From Neurospora tetrasperma FGSC 2508 (Eukaryota; Ascomycota; Sordariomycetes; Sordariales; Sordariaceae), in NCBI RefSeq assembly GCF_000213175.1, contig NW_009799100.1, positions 4,641,526 through 4,705,525 of the forward strand: a stretch of 64,000 nt of DNA, read 5' to 3'. Below are positions 35,160 to 47,033 of this stretch, piece after piece; within the stretch, counting starts at the first letter, position 1; the number at the start of each line of letters is the position of its first letter. Made by a program: the position numbers and the translations under genes. The notes below the pieces were generated by a model that made no database searches, was not told where the DNA came from, and worked only from the letters and a program-made list of their open reading frames with translations.

Positions 35160-38100
35160 CTATTGCTCCGTCTTCGACGCAACAGCAGTCAGAGGTGTTG
35201 CTGCTTCCACTTCTGGCAGCAGTGATACATCTCCCGCAGCAGCTTCTGGCGACTCTGATACTTCGGCTTCGGCAGCACTGCCATCGTCAACAACTTCAAC
35301 GTCCACGGCATGCTGATCCTCAGGAATCTTAATCTCCAGGACATCAGAGTGGTCGTCCGTTGTTACGTCGTCAACGGTCACAGCGTCGGTGGTATTAGCA
35401 GCGACAGCCTCGGTGTCATCAGGCTCTACCACCTCCGGTTCTACCTCCTTCACCCGCTCCGCCTCAGGTGTCGCCTCTGATTCGGCTTCGACTTCGGTGG
35501 CCTCATCACCACCCTGCGGCTTCTCTTGGAAAGTAAAGGCATCCGACAGGTTAACCGCCAGGAAAGTCTTGGGCAATTTTACTCTGGATGAGGACGATGA
35601 GTGTCAATTATAATCCTACTACCATGGTATATCAAGTTCAGGTGGGCAAATGACTTACTGGTGGAACTTCGCCCTCAACGTCTCAATAACCTTTATCCAG
35701 TCTGTATGAGCCGTTAAGCTCCTGCGCGGAGCACAGCCAATGCAATGCTTGCTGTCAAGCTGTACATCCAGCGGGTCAAAAACGTGACAGCCAGGGCTGA
35801 TGGTAATCTTGATGCTGTAGTTAAAGGCAGGAATACCGTCCGCATCAGCTGGCGGGTCAGCTGGCATTTCGTACAGCTCGAACGAGATCTGCGAGAGGTA
35901 GTCGAGCTCAGGGATGGTAGCTCGCTTGATCTTGGTCTCTAGGCCGCCCTCCAAGATGCAGTTCAGGAGGGTGTAGATATGCGACTCCTTGGTGAAGTAT
36001 ATGAAGGACTTGGCTTCATCCGAAGCCTGCATTTCCTCAAGGTCCTTAACAATCTCCTTCAACAGGGGAAGAGAGGTCAGGAGTCCAATTTCAAGCTAGG
36101 CAACATGTTAGTCATCTAATCCAGAATAGGAAGGCCATTTTTTTAAGACGGGACGCTTCTCACCTTTTCGCTGTCCGAAATACCATACTCCTGTGGGCAA
36201 ATAAAGTCAAAGAGGACCTTAGCTAGCTGGTACAGCTCCCGCAAAGGCTCAAAGCGAGCGTCTGTCTTGGCCTTGGTCTGGCTGTTGCCCCTGTGGAGGT
36301 GGAAGTACCTCTCCGGGAGCTCCGATTCCGGACCTGGCCCAGGTCTGAACCCGTGTAGGAACGACCGCCTGCGGAAGATACGCTTGACAGCCTTTGAGTC
36401 GATCTTTTCTGCCAACGAGCTCTCGGTAGGCTTGGAAGCTTCATTATCGGTGCTCGAAACAGGGGACGGTGACTTTGCATCCTTGCTGCCATTAGGAGGG
36501 GCCAGGATTCCGTAGTCCTCCTCAAGCATAGTCTTTGGTGGAGTAAACACCCATTCGAGGAATTGACGGTTGTGCAGGGCATCGAACTTCATGGTATCGT
36601 AGAGTTCCGAAATCTTGCTAGGGTCAACCTTTTCACCGTCGCAGAACTCGGCGAACAGCTTCTCCCAACGCTCCTTGAACAGCTCGGCGTCCTCACCACA
36701 GCACCATCTGGCCTGGATGCTGTTCACCGCGTTCACATGTGACGAGCCAAGTGACGACAGCGACGAGCTGGAAGTCTCACTGATCATCTCCATACTAGGG
36801 TTGTTGATCGCATTGAGAGAGTTCACAGCACCGCTGTAAAGCTTGGCGTAGTTGTGCTGCATGACCTTGCGGTGGAAGTTCATGAGCTGGACCACGCGTG
36901 TCTGTACCTCGGACGGCTCAGGCATGTTTTCAGGCCAGGCAAATTGAGGCGGCCGCTCATTGCCCTTCCGCAGAAGACCCTTCAACTTCTTCTTTACCTT
37001 ATCCATCTCGTCCTTGGCAGCGTTCGAGTCGTCAAGAAGGTCCTTACGGATGGTGATAAAATCGGGAGGTAATTCCTTCTTCTTGCAGAAGCTAGCTGCC
37101 CAGATCTGAGCGCTGGTAACGACACGACGCTCGCTGCTGCTGAAGACGTGGACCTCCTCCAGGATATCACGGTTCATGAGACCAAGATCACTACGCATGC
37201 TCTCACCGAGTTCCTGTGCCTGGTAGCGGGCGGAGTGTGTCGGCTCGCCGCCCCATTTCACAATGAGCTGAAGCTTATCCAGCACCAAGCTCTCCTCGGC
37301 AGCAGTGAACTTGGACATGGTAACGCCTGACAAGGAATCGTGCCTCTTAACTGGCCTACGAGGCTTGGAGTTACCGTCCTTGTCGACACTGTCACCTTCA
37401 CCGGGTGTAGCATCCTCCTTGGCCTCTTCGTCAGGCTTTTCGCCCTCCTTCTCTTTGTCTTCCTTCTTGGGCTTGTCTTTCTTCCTGAACATTGGCTTTA
37501 TTTGGACCTTGGTACCAGCCCATCCGCCCTTCTTCACAAGGACGTTGCGGAGTGACTTCAGCTTGACAGGGTCTTCAATACCAGCCTTCAGGGCCACATC
37601 AACAGCATCAAGTACACTTGCCAGCGCCGGCTCACCAATCAGGAGCACTTCTTCTTGGTGACCCTTGAGTAGCTGAATGAAGGGGTCTGTGTGGAATGTG
37701 AATTTGTACTTCTGCTTCGGCGTACGATCAGCGTGGCGGATGACAGATACCACACCCTTGAGCTTCCAGCTAGGCTTCGGGGGAGGCGGCGGCGGCGTCT
37801 CCTCATGCTCATGCTCCTGTTCAGCAATAGCGACAGAAGTGAGCGAAGGGGTAGTGGGCAGCGTTGATGGCGCTGTGGGTGGTGCACTCTCTCCGCACTG
37901 ACTGTTGCGCGGGCTGCTCGGCTTGGTTGACAGCTTAGAGACAAGCGAGGTATCTGACTTGACGTGCGGCGGCGCATCGTGGTGTCTGGTGTGGTCCGAC
38001 CTCTGCTTGTCCAAGCTCACCTTACCCTGGGCTGCCGCCAATGCGCTGAGTTCCTTCTCCTTATTCATGAGAGCTGCGCGAGCGGCAAGAGGATCAGGCA

Positions 38101-40727
38101 CCTCGGAGATGGCGGGAGACGGGCACGGCGAAGGTATTCCACCCCTGCGCTGCCTCTCGGCGATAAACATTTCCCTGAGGATTTTGGCGCACTGGTTGTA
38201 ATAGTCCTCATTATCTTTGACGAAACTCCAGCCGTTCACGTCAATGACATAGCTCTTGCCCCCGGCCCGCAATAAGTCGAAACCGCAAACGCGTTGTCCG
38301 AATGCTGTGCTGATTTTGCTCGCAATTTCCTTTTCCTCGTCGCTCAAGGCTGTGACATAGCGGACCTCTTTTCCATGCGTATTTCTTCGCACGACGCCGT
38401 CCACAACAGGGGACTTGCGAGTCTCAGCGTGGCAGTATGTTGGCCCAACAGTATACGCCTTCACGTCCTCGGCATTGTCGACCTGCATGAACTTTTCGTA
38501 AATGAAACTCTCGTCGGGCTGAGTGATGCACCTGGGCACGTTGAGATCCTCCACGTATTCACTGCTCTTGTTGCCGATCTTGCGGAAAAGCTTCCTTGCA
38601 CCACCGCCAGCGTAGGAAGGAAAGTAGATAATGATATTGTGGTCTTCACCGCTCGTAGGCTTCTCGACAAATGGCTTCTTAATTAGCGTTCCGTCAACAG
38701 AGAGAACATCGCCGTTTTCGAGGAGCTCGATCTTGCGCGGCGCGACCTGCTTGGCGTACTCTGGATCAGTATTCGTGGGCTCAAACTGTACACCGCTGAC
38801 GTCCTTGATGAGCTTGCAGATTTCGGGGGTCAACAGGTGAGGGCCACCGTCCCGGTTCACTTCGATGCGCTGAGGGGTGGGGACATTGATGCGGTCCAAG
38901 AGGCGAAGGCAGAGGCGGCGATCCCATAGTATCTTTTGCATAGGGACATCGTTAACGCAGAAGGGCTTGCGTGCCTTGACGTAGGCGATGGCCTTGTCAA
39001 GGGGGAAGCCGTCCGAGTAAAACGAGATTAAATAGTCGCACATGGGCCAGTTTTCGACCTCTGCATCACCACCAAACAGTTAGTCATTGTTTTTCGTCCA
39101 TAATGATGCGGCAACAGCGCAGGATCGACGCACCTTCATCAAGAATCACTTTATCGCCAAAGACACAAACATCAAATTCGCCGTTCTGAATCAAGCGGTT
39201 CAGAATATTTCTGCTGGGCTTGCTTCTCGCCTTCACATCCAAGGCACACACACCGATAACACCGTAGGGCGCAGGCTTGTGCTCCTCCTTGGGAGGCCGG
39301 TGTTCATGGCCTGATACCACTCTTTCACCATTGGGACTCTGATTTCCGCTAGCAGCGGTACTACCACTGAATCTGCGCTTCGCCCTGCTCCTTGACCTGG
39401 GTGGAATCGCTCGCGGTGTGGGTGGTGCGGGTGGTGCGCCGTTAGCAACAGATGTGTTCACAGGAGCAGGAACACCGTGGCCGTGAGCCTGCGAAGTATG
39501 GTGATGGTTTCCCCTGCTCTGGCCATCCTTGAGCATGTCGCCCATCTGCTGAAAATGCGATTCCCGCGGCGAGAGCTGGTGGGTGCCTGGCGCGCCTTGG
39601 CTTCCCGTTGTAACAGTGGTTGTCGAGACGCTGGCTTCTGCCGTCTGGGCGGTGCTGGCAGGTGGGATGACTCCCGATTTGGAGGGGGCGGAGGAAGACA
39701 TGAAGCCTGATACCACTCGGGCAGAGCCGGTGGCGCCGCTGGTGCTGCCGCTCTCGGAACTGGGAACCCCACGGGCCGAAGCTAGAGAGTATATGGACGA
39801 AATACTCTTTCGCTTGTTGCTGTCTGACTGGCTGTACTCGAAGCCAAAGAAGGACGAGTTTCTGCGGCGGGAGTGGTAGGGGTATTCGCGTTGGGTGGGG
39901 GTAGAGGGATTCTGCAGAGCGGGATCGGGGAGTTGGCGTTGTTGTTGTTGTTGTGGTTGAGGTGATTCGGCGTTCGCGTTGCCGGTTCCGGGGCGTAGAC
40001 GGGGAGTCTCCGAGTCTTCGATCGTAGCTGAACCGGAATTAGTGATGACGGTAGTGGAGCATGAATGGTTATGACTCTGACCTTGATTCTGGCCGTTATC
40101 GCCGGCGGCCAAGGCGAAATCTCGGGGAGAAAACAGGGGTGGGACCGCCGAGGCGCTGCCAAAGCTGCCGGGCACATGTACTCCACCACCCAAGTCCGAG
40201 TATCCTTGGCTGTTATTTGCGTCGCTCCAGGCGTCCGAGATGAAGGAGCGGAACGAATTGGACGATTCGCGGCGGCTGTGCGAGAGCGAGGCGCGCGGGC
40301 TCTTTGCTAATGACGACGATGCTTGTGGCAGGGTGACGGGAGGGGGCATCGACACATTGGCGCGATCAGCATGAACAGATTGGCTGCCAGGCTCAGAGTA
40401 TCTGCTCTTTCGGCTAGCTATGCTGTTGGTAAAGGAAGAGGCGAGACTGTGTCGTCGTTTGGATTTTCCGGTACTTGTAATGCCGCTGTCACTGGTGATG
40501 GGGATGGCGCCGGGGACTGCGATGCTCGACGAAGGTGTGCCTGCCATGTCTTCGGCTTCTTCGACAGGCACGTCCAAGCCGCCGGTTGCTGCTTCTGATG
40601 TCGCGACGGGAGTGTTTGGGTCTTGGTCCGGATGGGTGAAAGAAGAAGCTTCGGAGGCGGAGGACGGCACGCTGTCGGCGGACAATGGCGTACGATCGAG
40701 GGAGGTAGGTTCGAGGTGTGCTTCCAT
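35160..40727 (-). CDS. Inositol hexakisphosphate/diphosphoinositol-pentakisphosphate kinase (Vip1/Asp1/PPIP5K)
   Basis: Four exons are inferred: 40727-39134, 39060-36164, 36095-35659 and 35583-35160. The introns are 73, 68 and 75 nt, and the joined frame gives about 1783 residues. The enzyme makes and breaks inositol pyrophosphates: an ATP-grasp kinase adds the 1-beta-phosphate to InsP6 or 5-InsP7, and a histidine-acid-phosphatase-like domain removes it. The first 480-odd residues are low-complexity Ser, Pro and Gln. The kinase domain opens at about residue 488 ([19 protein letters not shown]) and continues across intron 1 (ILDE joined to [20 protein letters not shown]), with the ATP-grasp [11 protein letters not shown] near 805. 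The phosphatase domain starts near 968 with RHADRTPK and runs to the exon 3 block with [10 protein letters not shown] Glu/Val/Asp-rich tail of about 130 residues ends the protein. In yeasts the family affects polarity, microtubules and phosphate signalling. Confidence 0.95.
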
Positions 40728-42501
40728 GGCTTCTGCGGGAAGCTGCAGGTGCAGCCTATGGGTTTATATATCGTCGGCGATAGCAGTGGCAGTGGTGATG
40801 GCCAGCTGGACGATGGTGATCACGCCTAATGGACTCGATGTTGGGCGTCGCTTGGATTGGGAGAAAACGGGGAACTGCACTTCTTATTTGGTGGATGTCT
40901 AGACTAGACTAGACAGCTCCTCAAAGCAAATAAAGGATAAAAGAAAAAGGAAAGAAAATAGAGGTTGGAGCGATTGGGGCCCAATGGCTTTCAATGTTCC
41001 AACTAAGCAATTGATAACCGCAAGTGTTTCGACGACGGGAGATGGGGATGTCAATCTGTCTTTGATCCTTTTCTTCTTCCCTTTTTTTCCCCCCCCCCTC
41101 TAGCCCCAGATGGATGTTTCAGTTGTCATCCAAGCACAGCTCATAAGAACAACATGTAATCATCAAGATAGCCATTGGTACACAACTGGACAAAGGTGGA
41201 TAGTTTTGTGGCGACACGAGGAGAGACAAGAGCTAGGTAGGTAGCCCAAGTTGGGATGATGTCCAAGCGTTGTTTGCGCGGGGAGGGAGAAAGGAAAAAA
41301 AAAAAAAAAAAAAAATTGAAAAAAAAAGGAAAGAAAGAAAGAGGGAAAGGCGGCATGTGGGCAATTTCCGTAAACGGACCCGGTAGTACTAGTCCCAATT
41401 CTGAACGTCTACGTGTAAGTGCATCCGGATCCCACCATTCCCTTACACCGGAGTTTTGGTAGCTCATGGCAGAGAAAGGCTGGCACTTTCTCGGGTACTA
41501 CATGGCGATTAACCGAATGGTCGATAGAATACACTTATTATACCTTTGGAAACTAAGCCCCAGGCAGTTTTTGCATGGAGAAATTCCCAGGTAACTCTGG
41601 CCGATGTCTTTTCGATTTTTTTGCCATCCCTCTCGAAATTCTGTAATGGCCTTTCCTAACTAAAGCGAGCCGTGTTGGACTGTCTAATTCGATTATATTT
41701 ACAGCCACTTCGTCATCACAACTGGAGGTCCAGTCTCTATCGTCATTGGCGTGCTTGGATAGACACAGAAAAAAAAAAAACCTCTCTAGTGATCGACAAT
41801 GATGGAGACCAAAGAGCCCATTGCGAGTTGACTACTGGTACCATGTACGATTATTAGTGACAACCAAATTTCTGTCTTGTCAAACCAAACCTTTGCAGGC
41901 GCCTTATGATATAGCCAAAGAGAAAATCCAGAAGAACGCTGAAGGTGGGTGTCATTGCGAACCGTATGCCGTGGTATGGGTGGACGACCTGAGGTGGGTT
42001 CGATGGACGGGATGATGACGCCGCAGGCCAGCATTTCGACGCTGAAGCTGACAGGGGATGGTGATGCTGTGCTGTGCTGTGTTTTACAAGCAAGAGCTTT
42101 TCGCCCAGTTGGCGGGGCAGATGGTGGTGTGGGGTTCAGTTTGGAACACAGTCTCGACTTCTGCGATGATGGGAAACGGTAATCCCGGTAAAGGCTGCAA
42201 AATGCGGCCGGGATCGCAGGAGGTTCCAAGTCCAATGTACATACACAGTGCTGGATTTAAGCTCTGTGGGTCCTGGTCAGACGGTGGTCCCACATGCGTC
42301 CAGCTTCCATGCTACCCCATATAGCGAGGCAGACCAATCATATGGAGCTCTCACTTGCCTGCCCCAACTGACCCCAAACTGTGGCTGAAAATTTCTGGTC
42401 CACCGCGACAAGGCTACCATCATCGAAAACTTCAAACTGCGACTTTCAACAAGGCTTTGCAACTGAAAGGCATTCGCAGACATCGTGGTAGTTGGCAGCA
42501 T
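40728..42501. promoter_or_regulatory. Divergent intergenic region between the Vip1-type gene and Utp21
   Basis: These 1.8 kb separate two genes transcribed away from each other, so both promoters lie here. A TATA-like TTTATATA (40763-40770; TATATAAA on the minus strand) is only about 36 nt from the Vip1 ATG. That is closer than a usual TATA box and it may be fortuitous. A poly-A run (about 41297-41317), a C run near 41091-41099 and a TAGGTAGGTAG motif near 41235-41244 are present. I see no gene. Confidence 0.6.
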
Positions 42502-45500
42502 ATGCCACTCGACGACATGATGCCGCATTCCGATCGCGAAATTACATCCGCCAAGCGGCAGAAGCTCAATGCCTCTGTCGTCAAGTCCAAGGCGCCTCAG
42601 AAGAAGAAGGGTTCTTCCATCTTTGCTCCCTTCAGAGTACGTCTCTTAACAAGTTTGCGGTGGTCTGCCGGTCGCATGGGAGTCCTCAAACTAACAACAA
42701 ACTCACCACTCATAGACTGTAGGCTTGGTATCTCCAACAAGCGTTCCCTTCACGTCCATCCCCCTCGGCAAGACTACCTTCCAGATCACCACCTCCGTCG
42801 GCCGCTCTCTCCAGACCTATGACCTAAAGAGAGGTCTCAATCTCGTTTTCGTTACCCGCCCCCAGACTCCCGCCGACATTACCGCGACAACTGCTTGGAA
42901 GGAAAAGGTATTCGCCGCTTGGGGTAACCCTCAAAATGGCGAGGCCCAAGGTATCTGGGTCTTTCAGCGCGGAAAGAAGGTAGCTGAGCTTGAGCTGCCT
43001 GCCGACCTCAACCAGCCCATCAAGCAGATCCTCATCTTCGGTTCCTGGATTGTTGCATGCGCCCAAACCCGCCTCGAAGTATGGAAGTCGGCCACCCTCG
43101 AACACTACACGACCATCTTTTCCGTTGCCGCAAAGAAGGGCGACAACGAGCTCACTGGAGGCGTCGTCAACATGCCTACCTTCCTCAACAAGATCTTTGT
43201 CGGTCGCAAGGACGGTTGGGTAGAGATCTGGAATGTCAGCACCGGCAAGCTCATCTACACCATCCTTCCGCCCTCTCCCGACGCTGGCTCCGTCACCTGT
43301 ATGGAACCTACCCCGGCACTTTCGCTTCTCGCCATCGCATACTCGAACGGCCCTCTCGTCATCCACAACGTCCTTACCGACAAGGCCTCCCTCAAGTTGA
43401 TGGCCGGATCCGAACACGCCCCCGTTACAAGCATCTCCTTCCGAACTGATGGTCAGGGTGCTGGTCAAGATGGTACAAAAGATGGCGTCATGGCTACCGC
43501 CACAAGCATTGGTGGAGATGTCACATTCTGGGATCTCAACAAGGGCGGCAGGGTGATGGGTGTGCTCCGGAGCGCCCATAACCCGCCATCACACACCGAC
43601 AAGACCGTGCGCGGAGGTATCAGCAAGGTCGAGTTCCTCCCAGGACAGCCCGTTATCATGACCAGTGGTTTGGACAACTCGCTCAAGTCCTGGATCTTCG
43701 ATGAATCGCCCTTCTCGCCCGTTCCCCGTATCCTTCACATGCGCAGCGGCCATGCCGCCCCCGTCAACTGCCTGCAATTCTTGCCAACCGATTTCGATGG
43801 CGCCGAGGCCGGCAACAAGTGGCTTCTCAGTGGTGGCAAGGACAGGAGTCTGTGGGGCTGGAGTTTGCGACGCGATGGCCAGAGCTCCGAGCTCAGTCAG
43901 GGTGCTCTTCGCAAGAAGGCCAAGAAGGTAGGTATTCTTGCCAATACCGCCCTCGGCAGCCACGGCCCGACTACATCTTTGGACGACCTCAAGGCTCCCG
44001 AAATCACATGCATCGCCTCCTCGCTCAACCGCGATGGCGGCATGGGCGCTATGCCCGGCAGGCAGGTCATCTGGGACAAGGGCAATGACAAGAGCAAGCC
44101 GACCAAGTCCGAGCTTGCTGCTATGACTGGCTGGGAAAGCGTAGTAACAGCTCACAAGAACGACCCCTGGGCTCGCACCTGGTTCTGGGGCCGCAAGCGT
44201 GCTGGTAGGTGGGCGCTTAAGACCGGTGATGGCGAAAATGTTTCTACCGTGGCTATCAGCCCCTGCGGCAGTTTCGCCCTCGTTGGCTCCGTTGGTGGTA
44301 GCTTAGACATGTTCAACCTCCAATCCGGCCGTCACAAGCAACGCTTCCCCTCCCGACTCACTCCCGCCCAAATGCGCCAGTTGAAGATGCAACAACTCAA
44401 GGCACTCGACAAGGTGAGCCAGCTCGAAAAGCGCTCCTCCTCCAAGACCTCCTTTGCCCCCGGCTCGGGCAAGCACACCAAGTCCGTAACCGGCATCGTG
44501 GTCGACCCGCTGAACCGCTTCGTGATTTCCTGCTCTCTCGACGGCACCGTCAAGTTCTGGGACTTCGTCACGGGCAACCTAGTCGACGAGATTGACTGGG
44601 CGCCCATGGTGCAGATCACGGGCTGTCGCTACCACGCCGGCAACGATCTCATCGCTTTCGCGTGCGACGACAATTCGATCCGCGTCGTCGACATCGAGAC
44701 CAAGCAGACCATCAGAGAGTTCTGGGGCTGCCGCGACACCATTAACGACTTCACCTTCTCCAACGACGGCCGGTGGATTGTGGCCGCCTCGCAGGACCGC
44801 GTCGTCCGCGTCTGGGACCTGCCGACGGCTCACCTCATCGACGCCTTCCGGCTCGAGAAACCCTGCACCGCCATCGCCTTTTCCAACACGGGCGAATACC
44901 TCGCCGGCGCCACCGAGGGCGAGCTGGGCGTGCACATCTGGACCAACAGGACGCTGTTCAGACACGTGCCGACCAGACAAATATCCGAGAAAGACATTGC
45001 CGAAATCTCGGCCGGACCTACCAGCTCAGGCGAGGGCGGTCAAGGTCTCATCGAGGCCGCCTTTGAGGAAGAACAGGAGGACGAAGAAGATGAGGGCGTG
45101 TCCGCGCCGGTCCTCGATCAGCTCAGCGCCGACATGGTGACGCTCAGTCTGGTGCCCAAGAGCAGGTGGCAGACGCTGCTGCATATTGACCTGATCAAGC
45201 AGCGCAACAAGCCCAAGGAGCCGCCCAAGGCGCCTGAGAAGGCGCCCTTCTTTTTGCCTTCACTCCGGGATGGGACGACGAACCCACTGCTGTTGACGGA
45301 GGGCGAAAAGAAGGATGAGGAGGAGAGCCGAATTTCGAAATTGACGCAACTCGAGACGACAAGGACGTATCAGACGTTTACGGCAAAGTTGTTGGAGGGT
45401 GCCGGGACGGGTGATTGTAAGTTTCTTTTTTTTTTTCTTTTTTTTCCCTTTTCCTTTTTTTTCCCTCCCTTTTGACTTTCCGATTTATTTTACTAACCAT

Positions 45501-45868
45501 TCCCCCTACTTATAGACACCCCCTTTATCACCCACCTCAAGTCCCTCTCCCCCTCCACCGCCGATCTCGAACTCCGCTCCCTTTCCATCGGCGGCCTTGA
45601 TCCGGAGTCTTCTGAAGACAGCAACGAACTCCTCCACTTCATCCGCGCCATGACGCAACGCCTCGCCCAACGCCGCGACTACGAGCTCACGCAAGCGTGG
45701 ATGACGGTCTTTTTGCGACTGCACTTTGACGTGATCATGGAAAGCGAGACGCTGCTGAAGGAGTTGGCTAGGTGGAAGGAGCAGCAGGAAAGGGAAAAGA
45801 AGCGGTTGGATGATTTGGTGGGGTACTGTGGTGGTGTGGTTGGGTTCTTGAGGAGTCCTAGGACGTAG
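42502..45868 (+). CDS. U3 snoRNP-associated WD-repeat protein Utp21 (WDR36)
   Basis: Three exons are inferred: 42502-42636, 42716-45416 and 45516-45868. The introns are 79 nt (GTACGT to CATAG) and 99 nt (GTAAGT to TATAG), and the product is about 1062 residues. Utp21 is part of the UTP-B complex of the small-subunit processome and helps process 18S pre-rRNA in the nucleolus. A basic N-terminus (AKRQKL, KKK) is followed by two WD40 propellers. Recognisable blades include KDGWVEIWNVSTGKLIYTI, SGLDNSLKSWIFDESPF, VSTVAISPCGSFALVGSVGG with DMFNLQSGRHKQRFP, and SLDGTVKFWDFVTG. The C-terminal Utp21 domain begins near MVTLSLVPKSRWQTLLHIDL and ends in a charged helix. Three in-frame ATGs (42502, 42517 and 42520) precede the first clear conserved residues, so the exact start is uncertain by six residues. 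Confidence 0.94.
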
Positions 45869-46684
45869 TAGTAGACATAGACATGGACATGGACATGCAT
45901 GGATGGGTCTAGATGAGGGGAAGGGAAAGGGAAGGGAAAGGGAAAGGGAAAGGGAAGGCTTGCATAATGGCTATGAGCGAGTGAGTAGCTGTAAAAGTCG
46001 GTTGGGATTGTGGAACATATGATATGAGCGAATCCGATCTATTTTTGATAGTATTTACATTATGGGTTTTTTTACAACTAGCCTTATTCTTCTTTATTTT
46101 TTCTTTTTTGTTTCCTAGGATGATGGAAGGATGGATGGATGGGGAAAAAATGGGATAGATAAAAAGCGAGTGGTATCGACGTATATCCAACACCAGTACA
46201 TCTCTCTTGTCATATCACGTCAACTGAATCTACATCTACTATACTTCCTGGTCTGAATTGATAAACGGTACCTATGAAAAGGCATAACTAAGCATGCACG
46301 AATGATTTGGGGTCGATTATGATTTGTTTGTGCGTTATGAAGCTGGGTACCTAGTCAGATCTTGCCCAAGTCCCATCGATGTTTACCTAAATATCAAACA
46401 GATGGAAAAATATACGTATCGAAATGTTTACCCCGACTGGTTGCAAGACACTTACTCTTCGTTCGTTCGCTTGATGAAGCAAGTTAGGTAGCAACTGAAG
46501 TCAGATACGGGCTCCCGTCAATCCACTTCCTTAGCTACCTAATAATCGGCTAAAGGTAGGTACTTTCAACGGTGTTAAGTAAATAAATGGTATTTACTAT
46601 ACAATTCTCTATGTAACGAATATAGGTACTTTGTCTGGGTTTGATTGAGTTCCATTTTTGTACACGTTTTCCTAGGAGGGTCGT
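45869..46684. other. Intergenic region downstream of Utp21
   Basis: Holds the Utp21 3' end, an ACATGG/GACATG run (about 45876-45898) and a GGGAAA-type purine repeat (45916-45958). The sequence grows AT-richer towards the retroelement that begins at 46685. No gene seen. Confidence 0.6.
45916..45958 (+). repeat. GGGAAA purine microsatellite
   Basis: Tandem GGGAAA and GGGAAG units beginning about 48 nt after the Utp21 stop codon, probably within its 3' untranslated region. Confidence 0.85.
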
Positions 46685-47023
46685 TGTTATACGAAGATGT
46701 ATTTCACAAGTGATAACAATAGAGAATAATAGAGTAAATAACTAGTTACTGGATAGAGCAATAACATATAACGATTAATAATAGTCTTATTAAAGGAAGC
46801 TAAAGATAAGAGTTGTCACGAGCCTCAACTTAAGACCTCGTATATAACTTTACTAAATATAAGTAAGATAGACATTAAGTTAGTATACTATTAATTAATA
46901 ATCCGTCCACCTTAATAGAGGTTAACGGGACGAACACTCTTATATAATAGACTATACGCTCTTGTAAGTAGCTACTATAATAAAATAAAATATTTAAGTA
47001 TTTACTAAAAATACCCTATAATA
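46685..47023 (-). repeat. Left LTR (3' LTR of the minus-strand element)
   Basis: A 339-bp repeat matching 58073-58411 at the same length. Its inner side carries the polypurine tract (complement of 47024-47033), which marks this as the 3' LTR. It looks more heavily RIP-altered than the right copy. Confidence 0.9.
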
Positions 47024-47033
47024 TTTCCCCTTT
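47024..47033 (-). other. Polypurine tract next to the 3' LTR
   Basis: The minus strand reads AAAGGGGAAA directly before the LTR. This is the usual site of plus-strand priming in LTR elements and fixes the element's orientation. Confidence 0.7.
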
